Assembly (NCBI RefSeq): GCF_000280925.3
Contig: NZ_CP012109.1
Coordinates: forward strand, 7,212,501-7,276,500
Direction of reading: 5' to 3'
Source: Myxococcus hansupus
GTDB taxonomy: Bacteria > Myxococcota > Myxococcia > Myxococcales > Myxococcaceae
DNA length: 64,000 nucleotides
Shown: positions 43,309-52,433 of the stretch, in pieces
How the letters are laid out: every line of letters begins with the position of its first letter
How positions within the stretch are numbered: position 1 is the stretch's first letter
Notes under the pieces: generated by a model
Database searches by the model: none
Told to the model about the DNA's origin: nothing
What the model saw: only the letters and a program-made list of their open reading frames with translations
Program-made: the position numbers and the translations under genes

Positions 43309-44103
43309 TCAGGTGTGGAGCGGTGTGGGGTGTCCGGAGGCGCGGGCGCGGCGTGACAGCCAGTCATGGAGAAAGGCCTGCACCGCGGGGTGCTGGGACT
43401 GCCGGAAGGCCTCGGGCGGGGCATGCTCGACGATGCGGCCTTCGTGCAGCAGCGCGAGGCTGTCCCCCACCTGGAAGGCGGAGGCCACGTCCGGCGTGAT
43501 GACGAGCCCCGACGCCTGGAGCCGGTGCTTTCCGGTGAGGATGACGTCCACCACGGACTGCGTCCGCAGCGGATCCAACCCCGCGGTGGGGTCGTCATAG
43601 AGGAGGATTTTCGGCTCCAGCACCACCGCGCGAGCGAAGGCGGCGCGCTTGAGCATGCCGCCGGACAGCTCGCCCGGGCGCAGCTTCGCCGCGTCCTCCA
43701 GGCCCACCATGGACAACACGCGCTGCACGCGCTCGCGGACCTCGCTCTCCACCAGGTGGAGCCGCTCGCGCAGCGGGAAGGAGACGTTGTCCTCCACGGT
43801 GAGCGAGTCGAACAGCGCGCCCCCTTGAAAGAGGATGCCCAGCTTGCGGCGCACGCGCTCCAGGCCCGCGGCGTCCAGCCAGGCCAGCTCCTCGCCGTCC
43901 ACGCGCACCGTGCCGCGGTCCGGGCGCAGCAGCCCGTCGATGTGCTTCATCAGCACCGTCTTGCCCGAGCCCGACACGCCCAGCAGCACGCAGGTGGTCC
44001 CCGTGGGCACCACCAGATTGACTCCCCGCAGCACCTGCTGCGCGCCGAACGACTTGAAGACGTTCACCAACTCGATGGCATTGCGCTGCGCCGGCTCGAC
44101 CAT
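43309..44103 (-). CDS. MlaF-like ABC ATPase with altered catalytic residues
   Basis: A 264-residue ABC ATPase. Walker A (GVSGSGKT), Q-loop (ILFQGGALFDSLTVEDNV) and signature (LSGGMLKRAAFARA) place it with MlaF-type phospholipid-trafficking ATPases. But Walker B reads ILLYDDPTAGLDP, with Asp where the catalytic Glu belongs, and the switch region reads LVITPDVASAF, with Pro (CCG) in place of the H-loop His. Both changes should impair hydrolysis. No permease or MCE gene is next to it. Start ATG at 44103. Confidence 0.8.
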   Translation of the reverse strand: MVEPAQRNAIELVNVFKSFGAQQVLRGVNLVVPTGTTCVLLGVSGSGKTVLMKHIDGLLRPDRGTVRVDGEELAWLDAAGLERVRRKLGILFQGGALFDSLTVEDNVSFPLRERLHLVESEVRERVQRVLSMVGLEDAAKLRPGELSGGMLKRAAFARAVVLEPKILLYDDPTAGLDPLRTQSVVDVILTGKHRLQASGLVITPDVASAFQVGDSLALLHEGRIVEHAPPEAFRQSQHPAVQAFLHDWLSRRARASGHPTPLHT

Positions 44104-44250
44104 CCCACGCCCCCAGGTGCTGGCACCGCGCCGCAGTGACGGTGACAGGGGGTGGGATTGTGACGGGCCTCGCCCGCCGCTCGCGACCCGCCTTCCGGTC
44201 CGGTGTGAGCGCACGGGCCTGGACACTGCCCGTGCGGGGCACCGCTTGCG

Positions 44251-47200
44251 TCAGGCCTCTCCCGACCCTCCGCGCAGCTTCACGCCGAAGCGCAGGAGCT
44301 GCTCGCGAGCCCGGAGCAAGGCCTCGCGGGGGATGGAGAACACGGCGCGCACCCGCTCGGTGTCGCCACACCATGCGCCACCATTCAGCACCACGTGCGT
44401 GTGCTCGTACACCACGCGCGGCAGGTTCTCCGGCGTCAGCCGCACGCCGTCGACCTCACGCCCCAGCCACGCTGTCACACGCGGTGACAGGAAGAGGCCC
44501 CCTGCGTCTCCCGTGTCCGAGCGGCCATCTCCCGGCAACGCCGCCGCCAACAGCTCGCGCTTGTCCGCCAGTTCGCGCCGCATCTTCACCAGGAACGCGC
44601 GCAGCGCCTTGTGCCGTGCGGGGTACAGCAACTGCCCATCCGGGCTGCGCGCATAGGCCGCATAGAGGTACGCCGCCGCCCGAGCCGTCATCAGATGCAG
44701 CACGCCCGGTCCGCTGTCACGCACCGCCGCGGCCAGCGCCCGGTCCTTCGCCGCCAGCCACCCGACGCGGAGCCCACCGGCCGCGAACTCCTTGGACAAG
44801 CCCCCGAGCAGCACCGTGCGGGCGCCGATGCCCGGCACCGCGCCCTCCAGCGCCACCGGGCTGGGCACCGTCTCCGCCGTGGGGCTGGTGAGGTTCACCA
44901 GACCGAAGATTTCATCCGACACCAACAGGCAGCGCTGCTCCACCACATAGGTGGCCAGCGCCACCAACTCCTCACGCGACAGATAGACGCCAGAGGGATT
45001 CGACGGCTGCGAGACGACGATGGCGTCCGGCACGCCCCCACCCTGCCCTCGACGTGCGAGCAGCCCCGACAGCGGCCCCATCTCCACGTCACAGCCCGCG
45101 GAGACGAAGGTGGGCGGCAACACGCCGTAACACGGCGTCGCCATGTAGACGCGCGGCGCCCGTCCCAGCCGCTGACGCAGCGCCACACCCAGGTGGTGGA
45201 TGAGCGGCCAGACGCCGGGCGCCACCGCCAGCTCATCCGTGGCGTAACGCGCCGCGCGCGACTCCAACAGGAAGGCGGCCACCGCCTCCGTCAGGCCCGT
45301 CTGCGGTGCGGGCTCGCGAGGAGCAACCCCCGCGGCGATGAGTCCCTCCACGAGCGGCTGCGGCAGCGGCCCCTCGTTCTCTCCGTAATCGAGCCGCACC
45401 AGCTCCGGGTCCCCCTCGTGGAACACCTTGGGCGCGAAGGCGGGGAAGGTCATCAACCGCGCCATCCGCTTCGACCGGGGCAGCGGCACCACCGGCGCGC
45501 GGCGTGGCGCGGGGGACTCCGGCTCCGTGAAGGAGATGCGGAACGACAGCAGGTCCGCGAAGGTGCGCTCATAGAACCACTGCGCCAGGGTGCTGATGCG
45601 CGAGTAGGTGACCTCCGCCGCGGCCTCCAGGTCGCCCCGCAGGGGCGCTGGCACCGGCATGAGCAGCGTCAGCTCCAGGTCCGGCCACACCGCGTTCTTG
45701 ATGAGGCCGTAGAGCACCACCAGGTTGGGGGTGTAGGGCTCGCGCGCCAGGAACTCGAAGAGCGTGTGCGGCTCCACGCCGCCGGTGATGTTGAAGAACG
45801 CGCTTTCGTCCAACACCACCCAGATGCCCCGCCGCGCCGCCTCCGCGAGGATGTCGCGCAGCACGGACAGGTTGGTGCGCTCGCCCTTCTCCACCGTCAG
45901 CAGCACCATCTTCACGTCGAACGCCGACAGGAGCCGGCGAATCTCCGCCAGGGAGGTGTGCGTCACCGTGGCGCGCACGCCCGCCTTCTCCAACGCCCGT
46001 GCGTACAGCGGGTGGAGGTTGCGCGACACCAGCACCTCGTCACCCACGTCACACGTGGCCATCAGCAGCGAGTACACCGCCTGCTCACGCTCGGGCGCGA
46101 CGAAGACCTCCTCCTCCGCCAGCCGCAGCCCGAAGTACCGGTCCAGGTAACGCACCAACTGCCGGCGGAAGGACCCATCTCCCGCTTCGTGCGCGTAGGG
46201 CATCAGCGGCCCCCGCGCCAGCCGCGCCGCCAACTCCGCGACGAAGCCCAACTGCTCGGCCGACGCCGCGCCCAGGTCCAGCTCCTCTTGCAGCGAGGAG
46301 GCGCCCAGCTCGCGCAACGCGGCCCGCAGCGCCAGCGTCTCGCGCGGCAGCGCCAGGTGCGCCTCCCACACCGCCACCTCGTGCCACACCGGGTGGCCAG
46401 CCTGGAGCCAGCCCAGCGCGGTGGAGGCCCTCAGCGGCTCGGGGCTGCGCGCCTCCATGAAGAACTCGAACTCGCGGCCGGTGCGCTGCTCCAGCGCCAC
46501 CAGCGGGCGGATGTCCGTGTCCGCCGCCTGCATCACCCGCCGCGCCACCCGCACCCGCGTGTTGAAACCCCGACGGGTGAACATGCGCTCGATGATGACG
46601 CGGCCCGGTCGGCCCGCGAGGTTCAGCAGCAGCCGTCCGGTGAGCGACAGCCGCTCGGGCGCTTCGTCCAACAGCCGCGCGATGAGCCCGAGGCCGAAGT
46701 GGTCCTCATAGACGTTCTGCAGCGTGCAGTAGTTGGACAAGTCGTACAGCGCCTGTTCATCCGCCTGCGACAGCTCCGTCGGCAACTCCTCGCTTCTCAG
46801 CACTTGAGGGATGCAGCCCACCACGAAGTCCCACGGGGCATCCGACGGTATGCCGCGCAACAGGTCGCTCTCCCCGAAGGACAGGCGGGACACCAGTGAC
46901 TCATCACCGTTGAGCCACGCATTGCAGCGCGCCACCACGGGCGAGTGCGGATTGAGGTCCGCGCCGTGCACGTGCGCCAGCCGGGTGAACTTCGCCAGCG
47001 CGATGCAAATCCAGCCAGAGCCCGCGCCCACCTCGACGAGCCGCTTGCCCGCGTACTCGTCCAACGGGACGCTGAGCAGCCCCTCCAGGAAGGTGTACGC
47101 CCAGGCCTCGGGCGCGAAGATGGACGGGAGGAGCAGCAGCTCCAGGCGCTCTTGCGAAGCGCCCACCGCCACCGTCACCGACACCAGCCGCAGCGGTGCG

Positions 47201-47343
47201 GTCTCGGGTTGATGGCGCGCCAGCTCCGCCAGCTCACGGAGCTCGGCCAGGGCGCGAGGACGTCGGTCCACGTGGGACAGGTCCTCGGACAGCGCGCGCA
47301 GCAGGTGGAACGCCTCTCGGGGTGTGGAGGGGTAGGTCGGCAT
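44251..47343 (-). CDS. Methionine S-methyltransferase, plant-type (MMT)
   Basis: A 1030-residue protein with the architecture of plant methionine S-methyltransferase, which uses SAM to convert methionine to S-methylmethionine. Residues about 40-300 are the methyltransferase: LLPSIFAPEAWAYTFLEGL, motif I LVEVGAGSGWICIAL, GADLNPHSPVV, then VGCIPQVL and the strongly plant-like YEDHFGLGLIARLLDEAP and VMQAADTDIRPLVALEQ. Residues about 370-1030 hold two aminotransferase-like halves, the second with SQPSNPSGVYLS and a Lys in GGLSKEFAAGGLRVGWLA. ATG at 47343 is the likely start; the frame opens at 47484. Confidence 0.85.
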   Translation of the reverse strand: MPTYPSTPREAFHLLRALSEDLSHVDRRPRALAELRELAELARHQPETAPLRLVSVTVAVGASQERLELLLLPSIFAPEAWAYTFLEGLLSVPLDEYAGKRLVEVGAGSGWICIALAKFTRLAHVHGADLNPHSPVVARCNAWLNGDESLVSRLSFGESDLLRGIPSDAPWDFVVGCIPQVLRSEELPTELSQADEQALYDLSNYCTLQNVYEDHFGLGLIARLLDEAPERLSLTGRLLLNLAGRPGRVIIERMFTRRGFNTRVRVARRVMQAADTDIRPLVALEQRTGREFEFFMEARSPEPLRASTALGWLQAGHPVWHEVAVWEAHLALPRETLALRAALRELGASSLQEELDLGAASAEQLGFVAELAARLARGPLMPYAHEAGDGSFRRQLVRYLDRYFGLRLAEEEVFVAPEREQAVYSLLMATCDVGDEVLVSRNLHPLYARALEKAGVRATVTHTSLAEIRRLLSAFDVKMVLLTVEKGERTNLSVLRDILAEAARRGIWVVLDESAFFNITGGVEPHTLFEFLAREPYTPNLVVLYGLIKNAVWPDLELTLLMPVPAPLRGDLEAAAEVTYSRISTLAQWFYERTFADLLSFRISFTEPESPAPRRAPVVPLPRSKRMARLMTFPAFAPKVFHEGDPELVRLDYGENEGPLPQPLVEGLIAAGVAPREPAPQTGLTEAVAAFLLESRAARYATDELAVAPGVWPLIHHLGVALRQRLGRAPRVYMATPCYGVLPPTFVSAGCDVEMGPLSGLLARRGQGGGVPDAIVVSQPSNPSGVYLSREELVALATYVVEQRCLLVSDEIFGLVNLTSPTAETVPSPVALEGAVPGIGARTVLLGGLSKEFAAGGLRVGWLAAKDRALAAAVRDSGPGVLHLMTARAAAYLYAAYARSPDGQLLYPARHKALRAFLVKMRRELADKRELLAAALPGDGRSDTGDAGGLFLSPRVTAWLGREVDGVRLTPENLPRVVYEHTHVVLNGGAWCGDTERVRAVFSIPREALLRAREQLLRFGVKLRGGSGEA

Positions 47344-47585
47344 GGCGCGCAGACTGTCCCGAGCGCTTCTCGCGCTGTCAACGTCAGCGATGGCGTGCGG
47401 ATGAAACCCTTTGGCGCCTTGGGGTGAGTCAAGGAAATGCCGGTTCGCCGTATTAATGCGCGTGGGGACGAGGCCACCCGCCACCGCGCCAGGGAGGCCC
47501 CGGTTGAAGCACGCGCGGTACCGATGGAGCAGCGTCCATGTCGCTCATGCCTGTGGTCGGACCCCGTAGTGGAGAGGGGGCAGTG

Positions 47586-47999
47586 ATGGAGCTGAACGTT
47601 TCGAGGCCGGTGTTCGCCAAGGGATTCTGGACGCGCACGCAGAAGAAGCCCGCGCAGGCCCGCAAGGATGCGTCCCTGACCCGCTGGGAGTCGCAGCCGT
47701 GGCGCCGTCAACTCCGCGACGCGGCGGAGTACGAGCACCCGGTGGCCCGCGCCGCGCTGGTGCAGGCGCTGATGGCGGAAGGGCTGATGATGGACGCGGA
47801 CGCCGCGCGCTTCGCGGGTGCCAGCGAGGACCGCGACTGCATCAGCATCGCGCAGGTGCTCCGCTTCGCGGACTCGCTCGCGCTGCGCATGGCGATGGCG
47901 TGCACGGATGACCACGTGCTGCAGCTCGCGCACCTGCGCCGCGACGCCGAAGCCCTGGCGGAGCGCATGATTGAGTGGGCCAACGCCGGCCGCCTGTAG
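47586..47999 (+). CDS. Hypothetical protein
   Basis: A 137-residue soluble, mostly helical protein (MELNVSRPVFAKGFWTRTQKK near the start; a C-terminal run of helices with AALVQALMAEGLMMDADAARF). No signal peptide, membrane segment or recognised domain. The start at 47586 follows a strong GGAGAGGGGG, but an ATG at 47538 with its own GGAGC is possible and would add 16 residues. The 240-nt region before it shows no clear promoter beyond a TATTAAT at about 47447-47453. Confidence 0.55.
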   Translation: MELNVSRPVFAKGFWTRTQKKPAQARKDASLTRWESQPWRRQLRDAAEYEHPVARAALVQALMAEGLMMDADAARFAGASEDRDCISIAQVLRFADSLALRMAMACTDDHVLQLAHLRRDAEALAERMIEWANAGRL

Positions 48000-48110
48000 G
48001 CCGCGCGCCTGGCGGGCAAGCGCCCTCGACAGGGCCGGCGCCCCCGCCATGAACGCGCTCCCGCTGAGTCCTTCTTGACAGCGTGGGAGCACGGCTGTTC
48101 TCACGGAGAC

Positions 48111-49496
48111 ATGCTCTCCTCGCTCGTCCTGGCCGCCACCCTGGCAGCGGCCCCCGCACCCCGTACCGCCGCGTCCGCGAAGACGCTCGTCCATGTCCCG
48201 AAGGTGGACGCGCTGACGGGCCTGGCCGCGTTCATGGAGCGCGCGGGCCAGCACGCGGCGCTGCTGCGCCCCGCGGCGTGGCGCTCGGAGCTGCATCCCT
48301 TCCTCGTCATCGACCCCACGCGGCCCCAGTCCCTGTCCGAGCTCGGCCTGGACCCGTCCGGTCCGGCCACCGTGTCCATGCGGGAGGACGGCCGCGTGTC
48401 GTGCATGCGCGTCGCGGACGCCCAGGTGTTCCAGGAGAAGGCCGCCGAGGCCATCACCGCCGCGGGAGGCGCCGCCGCGAAGCCCGCCACGCGGCAAGGC
48501 GTCACCACGCTGCATGTCGAGCGCGACATGGGTGGCAGCATGGGCTACGCGCTGAAGGGCAAGGAGGTCTGCGCCTTCGGCGCCATCGAGCGCGGTGGCG
48601 CCGCGCTGCTCAAGGAGTCGGTCCGGCTGGTGGGCAAGACGCCCGCACCGGACGCGCGGCTGGGCAAGTTGCCGGGCGTGGCCTACGTCGTGTCGGGCAC
48701 CACGGTGGTGGGCCTGGACGGCACCGCCAATGGGCTCCAGGCGGAGGGCCTCACGACGAAGCTGCGGCTGCCCGACTTCCAGTCGAAGGGCACCAGCCCC
48801 TACGCGGCGGCGAAGCTGGACGGGCTGCTCTTCTCGCGGGCCTCCGTCTCACCTGCGGGCGTGACGGACACGGTGGACACGATGCGCGCCACGCTCCAGG
48901 CCCTGTGCACCGCGTGCCCGAAGGACTCGCTGCATTCGATGGCGAAGGCCGTGGCGAAGCAGCTCACCGGCAACCTGTTGGTGAACATGGACCACGTGCA
49001 GGTGCGCGGCTCGCTGCGCTCGATGACCACCCGCTTCTTCGCGGTGCGGCAGGCCGTGGCCGCCGAGGTGAAGGACGCGGCGGCGGTGAAGTCCGCGCTG
49101 GCGCCGCTGGGCCAGTTGCCCGACGTGAAGGTGTTGCAGGACGGCTGGCTGCTCCCGCTCAAGGGCGGCAACGTGCTCGTGCGGCTCAAGGGGAAGCACC
49201 TGGTCGTCGGCAACGAGGAGACGGTGACGCAAGCCACCGTGGCGGCGCTCACTGACTCCAGCGCGAAGCAGGAGCGCGCGGTGGACTTCGCCGTGGACCC
49301 CAAGAAGGTGGCGCGGGGGCTGTCGCAGATCTCCCTGTCGGACATCCTGGCGGACGAGCTGATGGCCGCGCTCTTCGCCGCCAGCAGCGAACTGGGGCCG
49401 CTGCTGTCGCGCAGCGAGCGCATCACCGGGTGGATGGACAGCGCTCCGGGCGGCGCCCACCGCGTCTCGATGAACTGGGTGCTGCCCGCGCCGTAG
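48111..49496 (+). CDS. Secreted or periplasmic protein of unknown function
   Basis: A 461-residue protein with a short signal peptide (MLSSLVLAATLAAAPAP). The rest is beta-rich and Ala/Gly-rich without membrane segments. Two cysteines (CTACP, about residue 264-267) are close. No family recognised; the overall style (KVDALTGLAAFMERAGQHAALL; DGWLLPLKGGNVLVRL) recalls bacterial DUF3352-like surface proteins, but that is a guess. ATG at 48111 has GGAGAC directly before it and avoids an extension lacking a signal peptide. Confidence 0.6.
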   Translation: MLSSLVLAATLAAAPAPRTAASAKTLVHVPKVDALTGLAAFMERAGQHAALLRPAAWRSELHPFLVIDPTRPQSLSELGLDPSGPATVSMREDGRVSCMRVADAQVFQEKAAEAITAAGGAAAKPATRQGVTTLHVERDMGGSMGYALKGKEVCAFGAIERGGAALLKESVRLVGKTPAPDARLGKLPGVAYVVSGTTVVGLDGTANGLQAEGLTTKLRLPDFQSKGTSPYAAAKLDGLLFSRASVSPAGVTDTVDTMRATLQALCTACPKDSLHSMAKAVAKQLTGNLLVNMDHVQVRGSLRSMTTRFFAVRQAVAAEVKDAAAVKSALAPLGQLPDVKVLQDGWLLPLKGGNVLVRLKGKHLVVGNEETVTQATVAALTDSSAKQERAVDFAVDPKKVARGLSQISLSDILADELMAALFAASSELGPLLSRSERITGWMDSAPGGAHRVSMNWVLPAP

Positions 49497-49595
49497 TCGG
49501 AGTCCTCCCCACGGACTTCGGGCGTGACGTCCCCGTGATATGCCGGGGATGCACCACGTGAAGGCGTTGGCGCGCGGCACACGGGGGACCTGGTC

Positions 49596-51566
49596 ATGAT
49601 GATGTTCTTGCCCCTTGGGGTGGATGAAACCGAGCTGGACCGGCTGCCTCGGGTCTCCATCACCATCGCGGCCCTGTGCGCAGTCATCTTCTTCATCACC
49701 TGGGTGATTCCCTCCGAGCCGCTGGGGGTTGGCGAGAGCGACCTGCGGTCCCTGCTGGAGCAGTCGCTCGTGCACCCGGACCTGGAGTTCCCGCCCGCGT
49801 GTGCCGAGCGCCTCCTCTCCGAGGGAGGCCGGGGGCTGGTGACCACGCTGCGCGCGCGAATCGAAGCCCCCGCCGATTTCGTCAACGTGGCCCAACGCCA
49901 GCAGGCGCTGGATGAGCGGTGTCAGGAGCTCCTCGCGAGCCAGGAGTCGAGCCTGCTGTGGCGCCTCTCGCTCGTCCCCGCGAGAGGACTCGTGCAGCCC
50001 GGCTGGCTGACGTACATGTTCCTGCACTTCGGGTGGATGCACCTGCTGGGGAACCTGCTGTTCTTCTACGTCGCGAGCCTGCTGCTCGAGGACGCGTGGG
50101 GACGGCCGCTCTTCGCGGGCTTCTACCTCGCGGGCGGCCTGTTCGCGGGCGTGGCCCACTACGCGCTCGACACCTCCTCCGAGGCCCTGATGGTGGGCGC
50201 GTCCGGGGCCGTGGCCGCGTGCATGGGCGCGTTCTGTCTGCGCTTCGCCCAGCGGCGGGTGCGCATCGGCTACTTCATCTGGGTCTTGAAGATCTTTCGC
50301 GGCACCTTCCCCGTGCCGGGCTGGCTCTGGGCGGGCCTCTGGTTCGGCAACGAGGTGCTCAACTACTTCGTCTGGGGCAACAACACGGGCGTGGCGGTGA
50401 TGGCGCACATCGGCGGGTTTGCCTTCGGCTTCGCGGGGGCCTCGCTGCTGCGCGTCACGCACCTGGAGGAGCGCGTCGTCGCCCCCGCGCTGGCGGCGAA
50501 GCAGGGAGGCTGGGTGGCCGACCCGCGGCTGGCGGAGGCGCAGGCCGCGCTCGACCGGGGGGACCTGACCGCCGCGCGAGAGGGCTTCACGCGCCTGCTC
50601 AAGAGCCAGCCGGACCAGGTCGACGCGATGCTGGCGCTGGGCCGCATGGAGTTGGAGAACGGCGAGACGCAGGCGGGCATGACGCGGGTGGAGCGCGGGC
50701 TCCAGACGCTCGCGGGCCGCGCGTCCGCGGACGCGGTGTGGTTCGCCATCGAGGCGCTGGGCCCGCTGTTCGCCATCGACAAGGTGCGGCCCGCCTCCGC
50801 GTGGCGGCTGGCGCAGGCGCTGGACACGGAGGATGCGCCTCCAACCGCGGTCGAGACGACGGAGGCGCTGTACGGGGTGGCGGGTTCGGGCTCGGGCGCC
50901 ATCGCGGTGCGCGCGCTCATCCGCGCGGCGGAGCTGAGGCTGGCGCGCACGCAGGACCCCGAGCGGGCGGCGGAGTACTTGGCGCTGGCGAAGCCACGGC
51001 TGACGGGAGAAGCGGCCACGTTGGCGGGACGCGTCCAGGAGCTCGACGCGGAGGTCGAACGATGGGTGGAGGACGGCGCCTGGAGGCGGCGCGACGCCGC
51101 GCCCACGACCGCCGTGGAGACTCCACCCGCGCCGCCGCGCATCATCCCCTGCCGCATCGTGGGACTGACGGACATGGCGCTGAGTGTCGAGGCCGCCACG
51201 GGCCAGCGGCGGACGCTCGCCATGACCGAGGTGCTGGCAATCGCCGTGGGCCTGCTGCCCCTGGCCGGGCCGCCGGGAACTCCACCGAGACAAACGGTGC
51301 TCACCGACCTGGTCGTCTCATGGGGCGACGCCGGCGAAGGGCCCACGGTGCTGCGGGTCAACATCGTGGGGCTCGCGCTGAATCACTTCTACCCGGGCGT
51401 CCCACCGAAGGAAGCCTATGCGCGGTTCCTGGCGGACATGCTCGCACGAACCAACGCCAACGCGCTTCCGGATGTCTCGTCCCTCAAGCAGGGCCAATAC
51501 CCGCGCTTCAACAGCGAGGCGGAGCTGAGCCAGCACTTCTACGGGATGAGCGCCGCGGCGGCTTGA
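49596..51566 (+). CDS. Rhomboid intramembrane protease fused to a TPR domain
   Basis: A 656-residue protein. The rhomboid core spans about residues 125-290: LTYMFLHFGWMHLLGNLLFFY, the catalytic serine in GASGAVAA, and the catalytic histidine in AHIGGFAFGF. One extra helix lies at the N-terminus (ITIAALCAVIFFITWVI) with a long loop after it. From about residue 305 come TPR-like helices (AEAQAALDRGDLTAAREGFTRLLKSQPD) and a C-terminal beta-rich domain of about 150 residues. The TPR part should face the cytoplasm and may bind partners or substrates. Confidence 0.85.
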   Translation: MMMFLPLGVDETELDRLPRVSITIAALCAVIFFITWVIPSEPLGVGESDLRSLLEQSLVHPDLEFPPACAERLLSEGGRGLVTTLRARIEAPADFVNVAQRQQALDERCQELLASQESSLLWRLSLVPARGLVQPGWLTYMFLHFGWMHLLGNLLFFYVASLLLEDAWGRPLFAGFYLAGGLFAGVAHYALDTSSEALMVGASGAVAACMGAFCLRFAQRRVRIGYFIWVLKIFRGTFPVPGWLWAGLWFGNEVLNYFVWGNNTGVAVMAHIGGFAFGFAGASLLRVTHLEERVVAPALAAKQGGWVADPRLAEAQAALDRGDLTAAREGFTRLLKSQPDQVDAMLALGRMELENGETQAGMTRVERGLQTLAGRASADAVWFAIEALGPLFAIDKVRPASAWRLAQALDTEDAPPTAVETTEALYGVAGSGSGAIAVRALIRAAELRLARTQDPERAAEYLALAKPRLTGEAATLAGRVQELDAEVERWVEDGAWRRRDAAPTTAVETPPAPPRIIPCRIVGLTDMALSVEAATGQRRTLAMTEVLAIAVGLLPLAGPPGTPPRQTVLTDLVVSWGDAGEGPTVLRVNIVGLALNHFYPGVPPKEAYARFLADMLARTNANALPDVSSLKQGQYPRFNSEAELSQHFYGMSAAAA

Positions 51567-51628
51567 AGGCCCTGTTACCCGCCTTCACGGCCACGTATGC
51601 CCACCGCGTCGGAATCGTAGCGCCTGGC

Positions 51629-51997
51629 TCACTCCAGGTCGTCCAAGGCCATCTCGGCCTGCTCCCGGTAGAGCGGCACCGGCTCCGCGGCGAGCACGCC
51701 CTCCAGCAGCGCGCGCGCGCCAGCGACGTCTCCCGCATCCCGGAGGCGCCGGGCGCCCGTCAGCGCGCGCATGAGGCGCTGTGAGCCGTCACGAATGCGG
51801 CGGCGCGTCTCGAGCAGCAGGTCCGTCGCCGTCGCGACACCGGACACGGCGGCCCGAGCCTCTTCATCGGAGATGCCCACCTCCCGTGCCGAGCGGTGCA
51901 GCAAGGCGCGCACCTCGGCCGTCAGGGACAGCGACTCCCCTTCATCCACGCGCCGCGCGAGTTCACGCACCGGGTCCCAATCAATCGACTCGGCCAT
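51629..51997 (-). CDS. DUSAM-domain protein
   Basis: A 122-residue protein made almost wholly of a DUSAM domain, a domain found essentially only in Myxococcus and relatives. Recognisable parts are DWDPVRELARRVDEGESLSLTAEV, GISDEEARAAVSGVATATDLL, and ARALLEGVLAAEPVPLYREQAEMAL. The function is unknown. ATG at 51997 starts 4 nt after the stop of a lipoprotein gene, a pairing seen with surface or toxin-like proteins in the group. The longer frame to 52168 is antisense-like and ignored. Confidence 0.8.
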   Translation of the reverse strand: MAESIDWDPVRELARRVDEGESLSLTAEVRALLHRSAREVGISDEEARAAVSGVATATDLLLETRRRIRDGSQRLMRALTGARRLRDAGDVAGARALLEGVLAAEPVPLYREQAEMALDDLE

Positions 51998-52001
51998 CGC
52001 C

Positions 52002-52433
52002 CTACTCGCCCTTCCCGACACGGCGGCACTTGTCCACGGGCCACTCACGCTGCCCTTCGCAGTACCGGAAGCAGTCGTAACAAGAGCCGGACCACTTCTG
52101 CTCCTGACACAAGGCGTAGGCGTCGATGCACACCTGCTTCCATTCGGGGAGCGTGTCTTCGCTGGCATCGGCCGCGGACTCGGCGGCCTTCATCGGCGCC
52201 AGGTACTTGCGCATCTCCGAGGCCGTCAGCCCACAGCGCTCGGGCGTCGCCGGGTGCGTCTTCACGCAGCAGCTCACCGTTGAATCCGCGGGGCCGCACT
52301 GCGCCTGCGCCAGATACACGGGCGGCTGGGATGCGGCGGAATGCGCGCCCCCGCTACACCCCAGCGCCGACAGGGCGACCGCGGCCAAGGGGCCACGCAG
52401 CGGACGGGTTCGCGAGGATGGCTCGTTTTCCAC
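52002..52433 (-). CDS. Cys-rich lipoprotein paired with DUSAM gene
   Basis: A 143-residue protein with an N-terminal leader ending in LSALGC (lipobox), then a Cys-rich domain (TVSCCVKTHPATPERCG; CIDAYALCQEQ; GSCYDCFRYCEGQ; DKCRRVG) of about ten cysteines. Small lipoproteins of this kind next to DUSAM or toxin genes are common in Myxococcus, and can act as immunity proteins or surface adaptors; that is inference here, and no toxin gene is adjacent. The leader is long (about 25 residues). Confidence 0.65.
   Translation of the reverse strand: MENEPSSRTRPLRGPLAAVALSALGCSGGAHSAASQPPVYLAQAQCGPADSTVSCCVKTHPATPERCGLTASEMRKYLAPMKAAESAADASEDTLPEWKQVCIDAYALCQEQKWSGSCYDCFRYCEGQREWPVDKCRRVGKGE

Noticed and set aside
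47376..47381. TTGACA on the minus strand before the methionine S-methyltransferase gene
   Set aside because: No good -10 follows at 17 nt, and the start point would fall right at the ATG; kept only as a weak possibility.
48075..48080. TTGACA as a -35 promoter element before the secreted protein gene
   Set aside because: The matching -10 position (TTCTCA) is poor and the transcript would start at the ATG, which has its own ribosome site, so a normal leader is expected.
51998..52168. N-terminal extension of the DUSAM protein
   Set aside because: The DUSAM domain begins at MAESIDWDP and the added residues overlap the upstream lipoprotein gene.
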